NCBI GenBank assembly: GCA_028753945.1
Contig: JAPNXP010000005.1
Span: forward strand, 4,154,001 to 4,218,000
DNA length: 64,000 nucleotides
Reading direction: 5' to 3'
DNA from: Hexactinellida sp. DTS-2022
Taxonomy: Eukaryota; Porifera; Hexactinellida
Positions within the stretch are counted from its first letter, which is position 1; each line of letters begins with the position of its first letter. The notes under the pieces are model-generated. The model did no database searches. It was given only the letters and a program-made list of their open reading frames with translations, and was not told the origin of the DNA. Position numbers and translations under genes: made by a program. Positions 55,900 through 64,000 of the stretch are shown one piece after another.

Positions 55900-56184
55900 T
55901 TATGTTAGAAAATCAGCTACAGATTTAGAAGTTTTGTCAGGAATGGCAGTAGCTTCTGACCACTTGGAAAAGTGGTCTGAAATAGCTACAATATATTTGT
56001 TGCCACGTATAGTCTCCTGTAAGGGCCCAATGAGATCAATTCCTACAAGACTCCATACTTGAGATGGTACGCGTATCGAAGACAGCGGAGGTCGGTCCAT
56101 TTTAAGTTTTGGGTTGACTTCAAAACACTTGATGCATTGTTTACAATATATTTCAATTTCTTGCTTCATACCTAAAAAATACAT
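55900..56184 (-). pseudogene. Integrase zinc site end and first core half (gypsy 2)
   Basis: CKQCIKCFEVNPKLK supplies the C-C part of the integrase zinc finger and WSLVGIDLIGPLQETIRGNK the first catalytic Asp of the core. ISDHFSKWSEATAIPDKTSK follows as expected. The frame ends at 55900; the sequence continues in another phase at 55888, marking a frameshift within about 20 bases. Confidence 0.82.
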
Positions 56185-56356
56185 TTGGGAATCACATGAA
56201 ACTTTGTCTGTTACAAATTACAATTCCGAATCTTGAGAAATTTGACAACACCTATTGCAAAATAAACCCAGCTGTATTAACAACGGTCTAACAATTGATT
56301 GTAGGTAAGTTAGCATCGCCTAATAAACGAATTTACGTAAGCTTTAATATGCCAAC

Positions 56357-56512
56357 CATAGGCGTCGTAAATTCAAAGGTCAATCCATCGGGCCGCCCGG
56401 AAATTCCGGGTAATGTCCGGGTAAACTCGGAGTATAGTGTTAGTAGCATGGGGACAATCCCTTCGGCCCGCCCGGACATTTCCGGGCACCCGGGCGGTTT
56501 ACGACGCCTATG
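56357..56512. mobile_element. hAT-type miniature element (CATAGGCGTCGTAAA ends), copy 2
   Basis: Ends CATAGGCGTCGTAAA and TTTACGACGCCTATG, exact 8-bp duplication ATGCCAAC on both sides. It lies inside gypsy 2, between the two halves of the integrase zinc-binding region. Same family as 13589-13724. Confidence 0.95.
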
Positions 56513-56539
56513 ATGCCAACAGTTGTATTGCGCTACCCA

Positions 56540-56850
56540 TTAGGTGCGAAAGTTTGCTCCCGGATTGAATGTTAAATTAAGTATTAGTAAATATTTACCT
56601 TTCCAGTAGAATCTTGATGCGATCTTCTGGTAGGTTTTGTCACGACCAAAATGACCACCGGTTACAGGGTTATCATGACACATTTTGAGTACTGCATCCA
56701 CTCCACTTTTTCGTAACACTTGCTTTTCAGCATGCATCAGAATCCCATCCTTCAAAGTATATGGCTTAACAGTTTGTCGGAATGATTTTTTCGCATTGAC
56801 TCGTTTTTCAGGTGGAAGTTTATAGATCTCTTCTGGATATTTGTTTTCGT
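56540..56850 (-). pseudogene. Integrase N-terminal region (gypsy 2)
   Basis: The minus strand reads EEIYKLPPEKRVNAKKSFRQ, TVKPYTLKDGILMHAEKQVL and VTGGHFGRDKTYQKIASRFY, giving the His side of the zinc site and the basic linker that normally precede integrase. Upstream of 56851 the hammerhead element interrupts it, and no RT or RNase H was found beyond, so the retrotransposon is truncated. Confidence 0.75.
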
Positions 56851-56857
56851 TAGATAT

Positions 56858-57093
56858 GTGATGACGGGCTGACAGGAGTGCACTAGAGGGATCCTAGTGT
56901 AGGTGGGTTATGCTTAGTACCTGTGGTAGGAGAACGGCATGGCTCACTGGTAACTAGAACTGGAGTAGACCAGTTGCAGTGTGGTCGAGGGTTACCCTCC
57001 TGATGAGTCCTTGTGATAGGACGAAACCACTACCCATCACACGTTGCTCTCGGTGAGTGTGGGATACATATTACGGTGTCTCATGCTCATCAC
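56858..57093 (+). mobile_element. Hammerhead-ribozyme element 1 (236 bp)
   Basis: The element runs from GTGATGACGGGC to GCTCATCAC and is flanked by AGATAT on both sides (56852-56857 and 57094-57099). Its ends are short inverted repeats (GTGATGA). It carries a hammerhead ribozyme in its middle, a hairpin with arms CACTAG and CTAGTG near the left end, and no ORF. It inserted into the gypsy 2 integrase region. Length, ribozyme and lack of coding suggest a non-autonomous element that moves through RNA, as proposed for retrozymes; terminal inverted repeats are not typical of those. Confidence 0.75.
56981..57030 (+). ncRNA. Hammerhead ribozyme 1
   Basis: Parts in order: GTGG (stem III), T, cleavage base C (GTC triplet), hairpin GAGGG-TTA-CCCTC (stem I), core CTGATGA, hairpin GTCCT-TGTGAT-AGGAC (stem II), core GAAA, CCAC (stem III). 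All invariant core bases of the family are present. Stems I and II are closed and stem III is open, the type III arrangement. Stem III has only four pairs plus the core A-U, so cleavage may need a dimer. Confidence 0.9.
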
Positions 57094-57099
57094 AGATAT

Positions 57100-57289
57100 A
57101 AAAAAAATGCAATATTTGATTGTAGAGTTGATCATCCATCAAAACAATGTAGTAAATATATTTGGTAGATCAAACAAGTAATTATGCTCTTCTATATTTA
57201 TAGTAGTTGAAACAGCAATATAGACATCGTAAGAGTCGCCGCCACACGCATTGCTAGTATTCTATAAACAAATAACATCATAATTTGCT
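57100..57289. other. Stretch without a gene
   Basis: AT-rich sequence between the hammerhead element and the GCTAGCC repeats. It may be the decayed left part of gypsy 2 but no domain is legible. Confidence 0.4.
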
Positions 57290-57679
57290 GACCATTAACT
57301 CCGGGGTATAATCTGGGCTAGCCCAGACTATACCTGGGGTTAATTTAGGCTAGTCCAGATTAACCCCCAAAAGGGGGTTAATCTGGGCTAAAGGGTATAA
57401 TCTGGGCTAGCCTAAATTAACCCCAGGGCTTAATATGGGCTAGCCTAGTTTATATGTGGGGGTTAATCTAGGCTAGCCCAGATTATCCCTGGGGTTGAAC
57501 TGGGTGGGGAGGTTAATCTAGGCTGTTACACCGGGCCGCGGTTAGAAATTTTGGCCCGCGTGCAACTCTGATACATTGGCATTATCAAGTGAGATAAGAC
57601 TGGTTGATCCTTAACAGATCAGTCTAATTCATGTATTATTGAATATATCCTGCTAATTATTGGCTAATAATATTAGTTA

Positions 57680-57765
57680 TTACCAGCCCTTCGGTCTCGA
57701 TAGCGTCGCGAGGATTCGGCGCTTCGCCTCTTATCTAACGGCCGATACGCTGCCGTTCCTCATTA
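57680..57765. repeat. Small-hairpin array, family H, copy 5
   Basis: CAGCCCTTCGGTCTCG is followed by ATAGCGTCGCGAGGATTCGG, CGCTTCGCC and CGGCCGATACGCTGCCG. The order matches the other family H copies, with compensating-looking changes in some stems. It adjoins the start of repeat unit C. Confidence 0.6.
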
Positions 57766-59421
57766 TTTTTTAATATAAATCTGGGTGGTAATATTAATAC
57801 ATCTTGCTCTCAAATTCCAATTGTAGCCAAAATTTATTTGTATCTGCGGACCACAAATTAGAGGCAATTTTATTGCGTTTCTTTCCTCAATTTACTATTG
57901 ATAACTAATCCATTCTGAGTTCTGATTTGTTTATGTATGTATCACAATGTAATTTTATTGAGAATTATGGTATATAATTTATTCTCAAGGCCATTGGAAG
58001 CGGTCAGGCTGGCCAGGCAATGGCCTGACCGCCTTTCAGAAAAGTGACCCCATCCAATTCTCCCGAACCCGTTCCCCGGACCACCAACACTCGATGAAGC
58101 CTTACGGCCTGACCACAGTCGAAAAGTTTCCTACGGCCCTGATTCTCAAAACTTTTATCTATTAGTTAATTAATAGCACAATAGATTCTTGAAGGGTAGC
58201 TCGTTTCAGCTACATCAAAAGATTAGCTCTTCAGCACAAATAAACACTCATATATTAAAATTGTAATTTAAACGTGTGGCTAGTAAATTATAAGTAATTC
58301 ATTCATTCAGTTAACAAAATATAAATAAAATAATTACGAAGTAGGTATTTTTAGATCTCATAATGGAAAATACTCATTGCATAGCTTGTAAAGGAGTTAA
58401 ATTGAATATTAAATCCAGATGATTAAAACTCGATTGCTGTGTGTTTGTGCGTTTGTAAGTCCGGATAGTATTAAATTGGTAAGGGAATAGAAACCGCATT
58501 TATAATTAAATTGAATATTAAATCCAGATGATTAAAACTCGATTGCTGTGTGTTTGTGGTTTCTATACTTAGATAAGTAACAAAAATAGCTAAACAATTA
58601 TTGAAAATTAAAATGAACCAAGAGAATAGCTTCGAACAAGATCATAGGTCAGCAAGATGTGATTCCGAATTTCGCTTTTATAACTTTCATTATGAAAATA
58701 CTTTAGCATGTTGTCTTTGTGACAAAATAGGTAACCAAGCTGTGATTATTGTCGGTATATAATGATATAGAAAATTAATTGACAAAATTAGTACAATAGA
58801 TAAATGAATAAAATGATTCAATAAGTAGCGTAGATTTCGAATGTTGAATGGATAATTTTCGAATATATATATGTATGTATTGTAGTTATTTACAAGAATA
58901 AGTTTATATGAATGATCTGTAAGAAGCAACCAGAATACACATTTGTTATGTAACCTAAGAATGTCAGAGTACTTAATAGTTTATATGGTAATAACTGTGA
59001 ATCTAGGGAATTTTTCTTGGTTTATTATGTCAGCAAACAGAAATGGGATATCCAAATAGTTTGAATAGTATTTAATTAGAGTTAAAACAATAATTTTGAC
59101 TATTATCAAATACAAATACGTTATATGAAATGGAGATAAATTCGACAGCTTAGAGAGGGAGATATTTTCCTGCGATTGTAATATAGCACCTCAGGGATGG
59201 TCAATTTGAGTTTCAAGGCCAAATCTCTAACGTAAAATATTCACCCGGACCAAGCAAGCAGAGTAGAAATGAATAATTATAGACGAGTCAAATTTATTTA
59301 TAAATGCGTGAAAATCCCGGGCCAACTTTGACCAATGTGTCACTAGTTTAGTAGCCGCTAGTTCATTGGGGAAAGGGTGTCATAATATTAAGGAATTCCT
59401 AATTCCTTCATAATATGACTA

Positions 59422-59580
59422 CAGTTGAAACCGGATATTTTTAACACCGGATATTTTTAACACATTTTCTTGTAAATAATTAATTATTGTTGTTGTTATA
59501 AAATCGGATATTTTTAACAATCGGATATTTTTAACAAATTTTCGTGTAAAGAATGTGTTAAAAATATCCGGTTTCAACTG
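59422..59580. mobile_element. pogo-like miniature element (CAGTTGAAACCGG ends)
   Basis: The ends CAGTTGAAACCGGATATTTT and its inverse are flanked by TA. The empty site at about 28485 reads GACTAGTCGAATTATG without it. TCGGATATTTTTAACA-type units repeat inside. Confidence 0.95.
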
Positions 59581-60280
59581 TAATCGAATTATGTAGGTTC
59601 TACTGTATGTTAAATTAGTGGATAAAGGTACAAATGCATATGGCCCAGAGATTTACCCTTTCTAAATATGTTGAAATAAATTGTATTTGCAAATAGATTT
59701 GGAAATTTCCAATAGTTTTTTTTTAAGGAATTGAATACTAATTCTAATATTTTAATTTTGATGTGATTCAAATGTATACATACATCCACGTACGCGAAAA
59801 AAGTACTCAAGACATACAAATACTTGTATTTATCAAATGTATCTGACCATAGACATCGCTCATGGATGGTCTGAGTGCACTCCTGCTAGATCTCTGTGCC
59901 TAAATGAATTTATGGTCCATTTTTGTCATTTAGGTTAATTCGAAATTATATAATGTATGTTCTATTTCCCTGCTACTTATGTACAAGGAGAATAGAGATA
60001 TTCTCAGTCAATTTGTCCATAATGGCCCCGAAATATGATTTTTATATTTGGATGATGCGAAAAAATCCGCCATCACGAGTTAATAATTTTGGAGAAATGT
60101 TCACAACTTCGAACGCCGGGCCCTTCTGATGAAGGTAAATGTATTCATCCGATTGAAGTGACCTTTGCGTAGAATTGTAATACACTCAAACCTCTGAGAT
60201 ACAGACACCTCCCTCAACCGGGCAGCCCTATAGGTGTGAAGCCAAGCAAAATATGTATTCATTTACCATTAATGGAGTTT

Positions 60281-60504
60281 GTAATAACGTTGTTATCAAC
60301 TATGATCTGTAGCCTAGCCAACAAGGTTGACTAGTGGGGTTTCGTTCCATTACAGGAACTCATCAGGAGGGTGACCCTCGACCCCATGACTCCATTACAT
60401 CTAGTGGGTAGTCACGCTTATCGCCACGGTGTCTCCATTACGACCACTCGTGCCTCCTGCCGGTATAGTAGTCCCTGACTACTACCGGCCCCGATACTAC
60501 AGAT
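60281..60504 (-). mobile_element. Hammerhead-ribozyme element 2 (224 bp)
   Basis: Compared with the uninserted copy near 29167-29175 (GGAGTTTAATGAC), the extra block runs from GTAATAAC to CTACAGAT, with TTT on both sides. ATCTGTAG and CTACAGAT form inverted repeats at 60305 and 60497. On the minus strand it carries a full hammerhead motif. Read in ribozyme direction both elements start near ATnTGTnnTnnCGGG and end ACAGAT, so they are probably one family although the bodies differ. No ORF. Confidence 0.8.
60335..60386 (-). ncRNA. Hammerhead ribozyme 2
   Basis: On the minus strand: TGGGG, T, C, hairpin GAGGG-TCA-CCCTC, CTGATGA, hairpin GTTCC-TGTAAT-GGAAC, GAAA, CCCCA. Relative to ribozyme 1, pairs in stems II and III change on both strands (GTCCT/AGGAC to GTTCC/GGAAC; GTGG/CCAC to GGGG/CCCC), so the fold is kept by compensating changes. 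This is strong evidence of selection on structure. Confidence 0.92.
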
Positions 60505-60733
60505 TTTAATGACAAAATTATATAATATATCAAATACATATCTATTATTATCCATAACGGCATAACCCGTTAAAAACATCAGTTTTTATTTTTGAATGAA
60601 TCTAGAAAATATGGATTAGACACTTTGGGGTTGTACATGCACTAGCCAATGTATTTCTGAGATCCGGGCACCCTCCGGACGACCAGGGGCGGCGCCAAGG
60701 GGGTGCTAGGGGGTGCTACGGCACCTCCTGAAA

Positions 60734-60768
60734 CTCTGTCAGCACCCCCAGTGGGGGTGCTGACAGAG
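60734..60768. repeat. Perfect 16-bp hairpin near the left terminus
   Basis: CTCTGTCAGCACCCCC and GGGGGTGCTGACAGAG surround AGT. Its place about 50 bases inside the terminus suggests a transposase-binding or hairpin-forming subterminal site. Confidence 0.8.
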
Positions 60769-60776
60769 AATTCAAT

Positions 60777-61796
60777 GTGTATTTAGAATTTATTGTATTC
60801 AAGTTGAATAGCATAACTGAGGTATTAAAAAGTCGAGAGAGCATGCTCCTACAGTCGAGAGAGCATGCTCCTAACTTTCTAAGAATAGCTTCCAGTCAGC
60901 ACACGAATAGCGCGAGCCGAGGAGCTTATATAAATGAAGTACTTTGTGAACTTATAATTATTTCACTCCTTCAATACAATTATCTAGTCTTATTTTGCTC
61001 TCTTATGGCAGAAAAATTGTCAATCTCTGAGCTAGTTATCTCTCAATCCAAAAAGCGAAAGATTAACAATAATGAAGTGCTGGATACTCTTACACTTAAT
61101 TAATATTGAAAGTGAAGCACGTCCATTCAATACACAACTAAGTGAAGTTGACTCAACGTTAGTTTTGCCAATCACATCGAAACAGAATTCACATCTAAAC
61201 GGTAATTTGCATAATTTGAAACTTTATCTAATTTATGTCTATTATTAATTCAGTAATTTGATCATTCTGATATTTACGTACATAGATGTTGAGCAAGATA
61301 CTGATCTGGACTTACTAACGCTCGATACCCCAACGGTTGATCAGTATGTACAAATGCTAACCGAATACTCCAACATATGGCAACTTCAATATACAACTAT
61401 TTTTTTGCTAACAGAATATGAAAATGATCAGGGTGAGTCAAACTTTTTATTTTCATTGACTCTCATGTGCCAAAAATCTTTCTATAAAATATAGGTACAA
61501 TACATAACAAATTGTACTATATATATATTTATAGGGATCCCAAACTATTCCGAAGGACAACTTTCCTAATAGATCGATTTCATTCAAGAAATCATCGATG
61601 TAACCCTTCTTATTCAATGAACTCTGTAAAAACATACTATATCAAACAAATAAACTCTCAAGTCTGTGAACAGCTGTTCTCTACACTAAGGAGGATCTCA
61701 ACTCAAGTTGCTTACATGCGAACCGAAAACTTATTTTTTAATGTTAGGTACTTTCTCGCATGTTTAAATCGCGAAGAATTCTCTAAGTTAATTTAA
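60777..61796 (+). pseudogene. KDZ-like transposase, C-terminal part legible
   Basis: The last frame (61512-61796) reads FLIDRFHSRNHRCNPSY, then INSQVCEQLFSTLRRISTQV, then ENLFFNVRYFLACLNREEF. The order DRFH-x-x-NH, Cys, N-S-Q-x-C-E-Q and a long helical tail is the C-terminal signature of Kyakuja-Dileera-Zisupton transposases, where the Glu of CEQ is the last catalytic acid. Upstream frames (60777-61103 and 61258-61494) are protein-like but I cannot place them; GATCAG followed by GGTGAGT near 61428 and TTTATAG before 61535 look like splice signals, though the phases do not join cleanly. The upstream catalytic Asp region is missing, so the transposase is dead or strongly split. Confidence 0.6.
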
Positions 61797-61901
61797 CCTT
61801 TAGCTATCCAATTGATGCATACTTTACATTTATTCGATTTTTCATTAATGTACTCCAGCATAAATATTGTTTAAAAGGGATAAGCATAGTAATAAGAATA
61901 A

Positions 61902-62742
61902 TTAGGATGTAATTCTAACGTGATCACAAAGTCTGCAATTAAAAACATCTACTACACTTTCTGTATCTGGGATTCCTACACATGGTTTGTGAAACCACTT
62001 TTTGCACTTTTCGCACTCTACCATATTATTAAATGAGTAGGAAGGAAGACGACATATGCACCATAGTTGTATGGTAAAGTTAGTTTTCGTCACTGCTACC
62101 TTTGAAGAGTATTCCTTTTTCCTCTCGATATTTGGAAATGGCTTTAGTATCTCTGTTCTAATACATTCACTTAAATGAGATCTCATTCTCGCCTGGCGCC
62201 ACTTACATTGTGTAGGATCCTGGCCAGCTGCCAATGCAGTACACACCGCCGCAGAAAATAAGCCACAATCTGCCCCGCCCCGTTGTTGTTGTATCTGGCC
62301 GATTTCTATTTTCAGGTCTTCAGATTCTCGCCGATATAAGAGGGCCAGTTGAGTATCTAATTCTTTGCTGCTGCTTCCTGAGTACATCGAATCAAATAAG
62401 AAGACTTCTCCACTTTCATCGACACTTGAACAAACCCAATGTAATTGCCCATCGTGGTGGATTTGAGCGCTCGGAACTGGGGCTTTGATGAATTGACGTT
62501 TCTAAAAATACAGTAGGAATTAATGTGCAAATCATTTACATTTTGAATGGTTGGTATTTGTATGTTACTTACTTGGGAGAGGATAGTATCTTGTAAACCC
62601 TGAAACTGAGGGTAGTTATTCTTCAATATATCCTTTGGAAAAAGAAATTAATTAATTAAAGTTCATTAGAAAATCAACGAAATTAAAATAAACTTACGCA
62701 AAATGCATTGATAGTTATATCCGTTAGGAATGTTTTATTCAT
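61902..62742 (-). CDS. Ulp1-like cysteine protease with C-terminal PHD finger (spliced)
   Basis: Exons 62742-62698, 62632-62573 and 62501-61902 join in frame through GT-AG introns of 65 and 71 bp (donors GTAAGTTT and GTAAGTAA, acceptors CCAAAG and TTTTAG). The joined chain reads FLTDITINAFC, DILKNNYPQFQGLQDTILSQ, then QIHHDGQLHWVCSSVDESG and EVFLFDSMYSG: the His of HWV and the Asp of FDS. QIQQQRGGADCGLFSAAVCT gives the oxyanion Gln and catalytic Cys. The fold is that of C48/Ulp1-type proteases, which process SUMO-like tags, but substrate use here is unknown. A PHD finger follows (WCICRLPS, CEKCKKWFHKPC, FNCRLC: C4HC3 complete) and may read histone tails. All catalytic and zinc residues are intact. 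The true N-terminus may lie further upstream. Confidence 0.82.
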
Positions 62743-63247
62743 TTGATAATTCGTGTAGCGAGCGTGATCTTGTTACTTCATCAAGAATACGAATAGTTGT
62801 TGTGAGAGGGCTTAACTTTCTTGCACCAGCTAGTACAGCCAATGAAGATGTTGGTTGTAATTCTACAAGCGTAGAAGTGGATTCGGGTTGCTGAAGAGAA
62901 AATCCAGGGAATAACGAGGTACTTGATTCGCTCACCTCAACTAAGGAATTGATTTCTGGCAAGTCATTTGTTATCTGCTCATCTTGGAGAAGAATGGGAG
63001 AATGCGCGGTAGAAACTGGGAGATTGAGATCGTCTTCTTCCAACACATTGGAGGTGTTAATCCTGTTAGTGAACGATCTCTGATTAAATTTTAGGGATAG
63101 TTCCTACCTGCTGCGAGTCTAAATAAGCCTTAATGATTTTCTGTAGGATAGATTTGGTAGACTTCCTCGAAATATTATCGAAAGGGACATCTTCTGGCCA
63201 CCAAATAGGCTGCAATTCTGGTTTACCCCAGAAGTTACGCGTTCTTC
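62735..63247 (-). CDS. Upstream exons of unknown protein
   Basis: Two protein-like segments lie upstream of the protease. At 63247-63108, after an acceptor TTATTAG, the strand reads NFWGKPELQPIWWPEDVPFD and ends at a donor CAG-GTAGGA. At 63062-62735, after ACTAACAG, it reads an acidic Ser/Thr-rich chain ending RSRSLHELSNE and a stop whose codon overlaps the ATG used for the next exon. The phases of the two segments do not match a simple join. They may be the N-terminal half of the protease gene with a frameshift, or a separate gene. Function not recognised. Confidence 0.4.
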
Positions 63248-63519
63248 CTAATAAATTTAAGCATATAAGAGTACTATAGTATACGCGTTACAATATTAAT
63301 GATACGTACTATTATAGTATCAATTTAGGAAATTTTATTGTAATTGTGCGCATTGAATATAGATAGGTAATTTTATGTAGTTACTAACTTCAAAATTACA
63401 TATTCTAATCTTAATTGTACTAGTTTTATACCGATAGTTAAAATAAAATCAGTTTACATATAAGATACAAAATTGGTCTTGTGGCCTGCAAATTCTGAGT
63501 CCCACTAAAAATGCACTAC

Positions 63520-63577
<58 letters not shown>

Positions 63578-64000
63578 AATCATTTACAGTATGAGGAATT
63601 GTACCGAAGTCAATGAAGTGACAGGTATAAAAAGTAACTTCTAATTATAGAAATCAACACTTTCAGTTGCTATTGCTTCAATTGTGTAATCGTTACTTTA
63701 TTAACAATCACTGTAACTAATAATATTTACGTAAACAAAAATTGAACACAAGTTCGAGATAAAATGTAGTTATATTCATTCACATTGACAAGTATTGCGT
63801 GTTTCAAATGAAACACAAATTTGCATTTCTGTGAATGGTGCCTTTATTTAATTATACAAATTGTTTCTTTATTATAATAAAGGTAACGAACACTTCTCCA
63901 TACATGAATGCAGAAAGTTGATGATTCGCTGTGAGAATACCAAGAGCAGGCACAGATCTACCGGGGGTGTCCATCCCCAAGTATTTCATGGGAATAACAT
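63248..64000. repeat. Non-coding end with (ATT)n microsatellite
   Basis: An uninterrupted (ATT)n run of about 18 units lies at 63521-63575. The rest is AT-rich, with GTTACTTTATTAACAATCAC and similar filler. No gene was seen. Confidence 0.7.

Larger units (their letters stand above)
54241..57532. mobile_element. GCTAGCC-repeat element, interrupted by a retrotransposon
   Basis: GGTGTAACAG at the left and CTGTTACACC at the right begin long inverted arms made of units such as CCCAGATTAACCCCCGGGG and GGGGTTAATCTGGGCTAGCC. The arms run 54241-54460 and 57290-57532. GGGCCGAGG and GGGCCGCGG outside could be a 9-bp duplication, though the host is itself GGGCC-rich. Confidence 0.65.
53780..57570. mobile_element. 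hAT-type ends enclosing a four-layer nest
   Basis: Left end CAGAGTTGCACGCGGGCC and right end GGCCCGCGTGCAACTCTG are perfect inverted repeats. Flanks GTACATTG and ATACATTG agree at 7 of 8 bases. The subterminal sequence is unusually GC-rich, with GCGGGCC and GGGCCG words. Everything from 54241 to 57532 lies inside as a later insertion. Confidence 0.85.
57762..60681. repeat. Repeat unit C, copy 2 (2.9 kb)
   Basis: It matches 26853-29340 in the same orientation. Extra material consists of a local duplication near 58500-58560, a pogo-like miniature element (59422-59580) and hammerhead element 2 (60281-60504). The match ends at CCGGACGAC, exactly where the CAGGGGCGGCGCC terminus of the next element begins. 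Confidence 0.88.
60684..64000. mobile_element. DNA transposon with KDZ-like transposase and Ulp1-PHD gene (right end outside window)
   Basis: The terminus CAGGGGCGGCGCCAAGG begins exactly where repeat unit C is interrupted. Inside lie a plus-strand transposase relic and a minus-strand protease gene, tail to tail with about 100 bases between. The right terminus and duplication are not visible before 64000. Assigning everything to one element is inference from the boundary and from the pairing of genes. Confidence 0.55.

Noticed and set aside
54243-57532. LTR pair for gypsy 2
   Set aside because: The flanking blocks are inverted GCTAGCC repeats, not direct repeats; no LTR was found, so the element is called truncated.

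Overview
This window looks like nuclear DNA from an invertebrate animal. It is AT-rich and repeat-laden, has very few intact genes, and carries no bacterial operon or ribosome-binding architecture. Where splice junctions can be read they use GT-AG introns of only 65-71 bp. The gene content fits an early-branching metazoan: an intron-free type II membrane glycosyltransferase-like ORF, a GT10 fucosyltransferase, and KDZ, MULE, hAT and Ty3/gypsy elements. A demosponge or cnidarian is my best guess, but nothing here proves the taxon.

Layout. 1-5.5 kb holds pogo-like and hAT-like miniature elements, a 1.1-kb foldback and microsatellites. 5.58-6.66 kb (minus) is an intact glycosyltransferase-like ORF. 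7-9.7 kb holds small-hairpin arrays and short tandem or palindromic repeats. 9.7-14.2 kb is a non-coding element with long inverted ends. 14.76-19.65 kb is a hAT-type element holding a degenerate Ty3/gypsy retrotransposon. 19.9-31.5 kb is repeats, including a 2.5-kb unit that recurs at 57.8-60.7 kb and a 0.8-1.4-kb unit that recurs twice. 31.6-32.8 kb is a fucosyltransferase broken by one frameshift. 33.4-39.8 kb is a 6.4-kb insertion with hAT-type ends enclosing a 3.8-kb palindrome. 41.5-47 kb holds an aldo-keto reductase relic, a FLYWCH-MULE transposase relic and another large transposase relic, the last split by two nested hAT-type insertions. 49.7-53.7 kb holds a Ulp1-like relic and a palindromic GTACGCGTAC repeat element. 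53.8-57.6 kb is a nest: hAT-type ends, then a GCTAGCC repeat element, then a Ty3/gypsy whose integrase is fused to an OTU domain, then a hAT miniature element and a hammerhead-ribozyme element. 60.7 kb to the end is a DNA transposon with a KDZ-like transposase end on the plus strand and, tail to tail on the minus strand, a spliced Ulp1-like protease-PHD gene.

How it fits together. At least eleven insertions have hAT-like ends plus readable 8-bp (once 7-bp) target duplications. Several pogo-like miniature elements are flanked by TA. Two of those, plus one hammerhead element, can be compared with an uninserted copy elsewhere in the window. The most notable items are two short elements (236 and 224 bp) that each carry a complete hammerhead ribozyme, the long near-perfect palindrome, the integrase-OTU fusion, and the transposase/Ulp1-PHD pair. 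The two glycosyltransferase genes are the only features that look like ordinary cellular genes. All calls come from reading the sequence; no database search was run.
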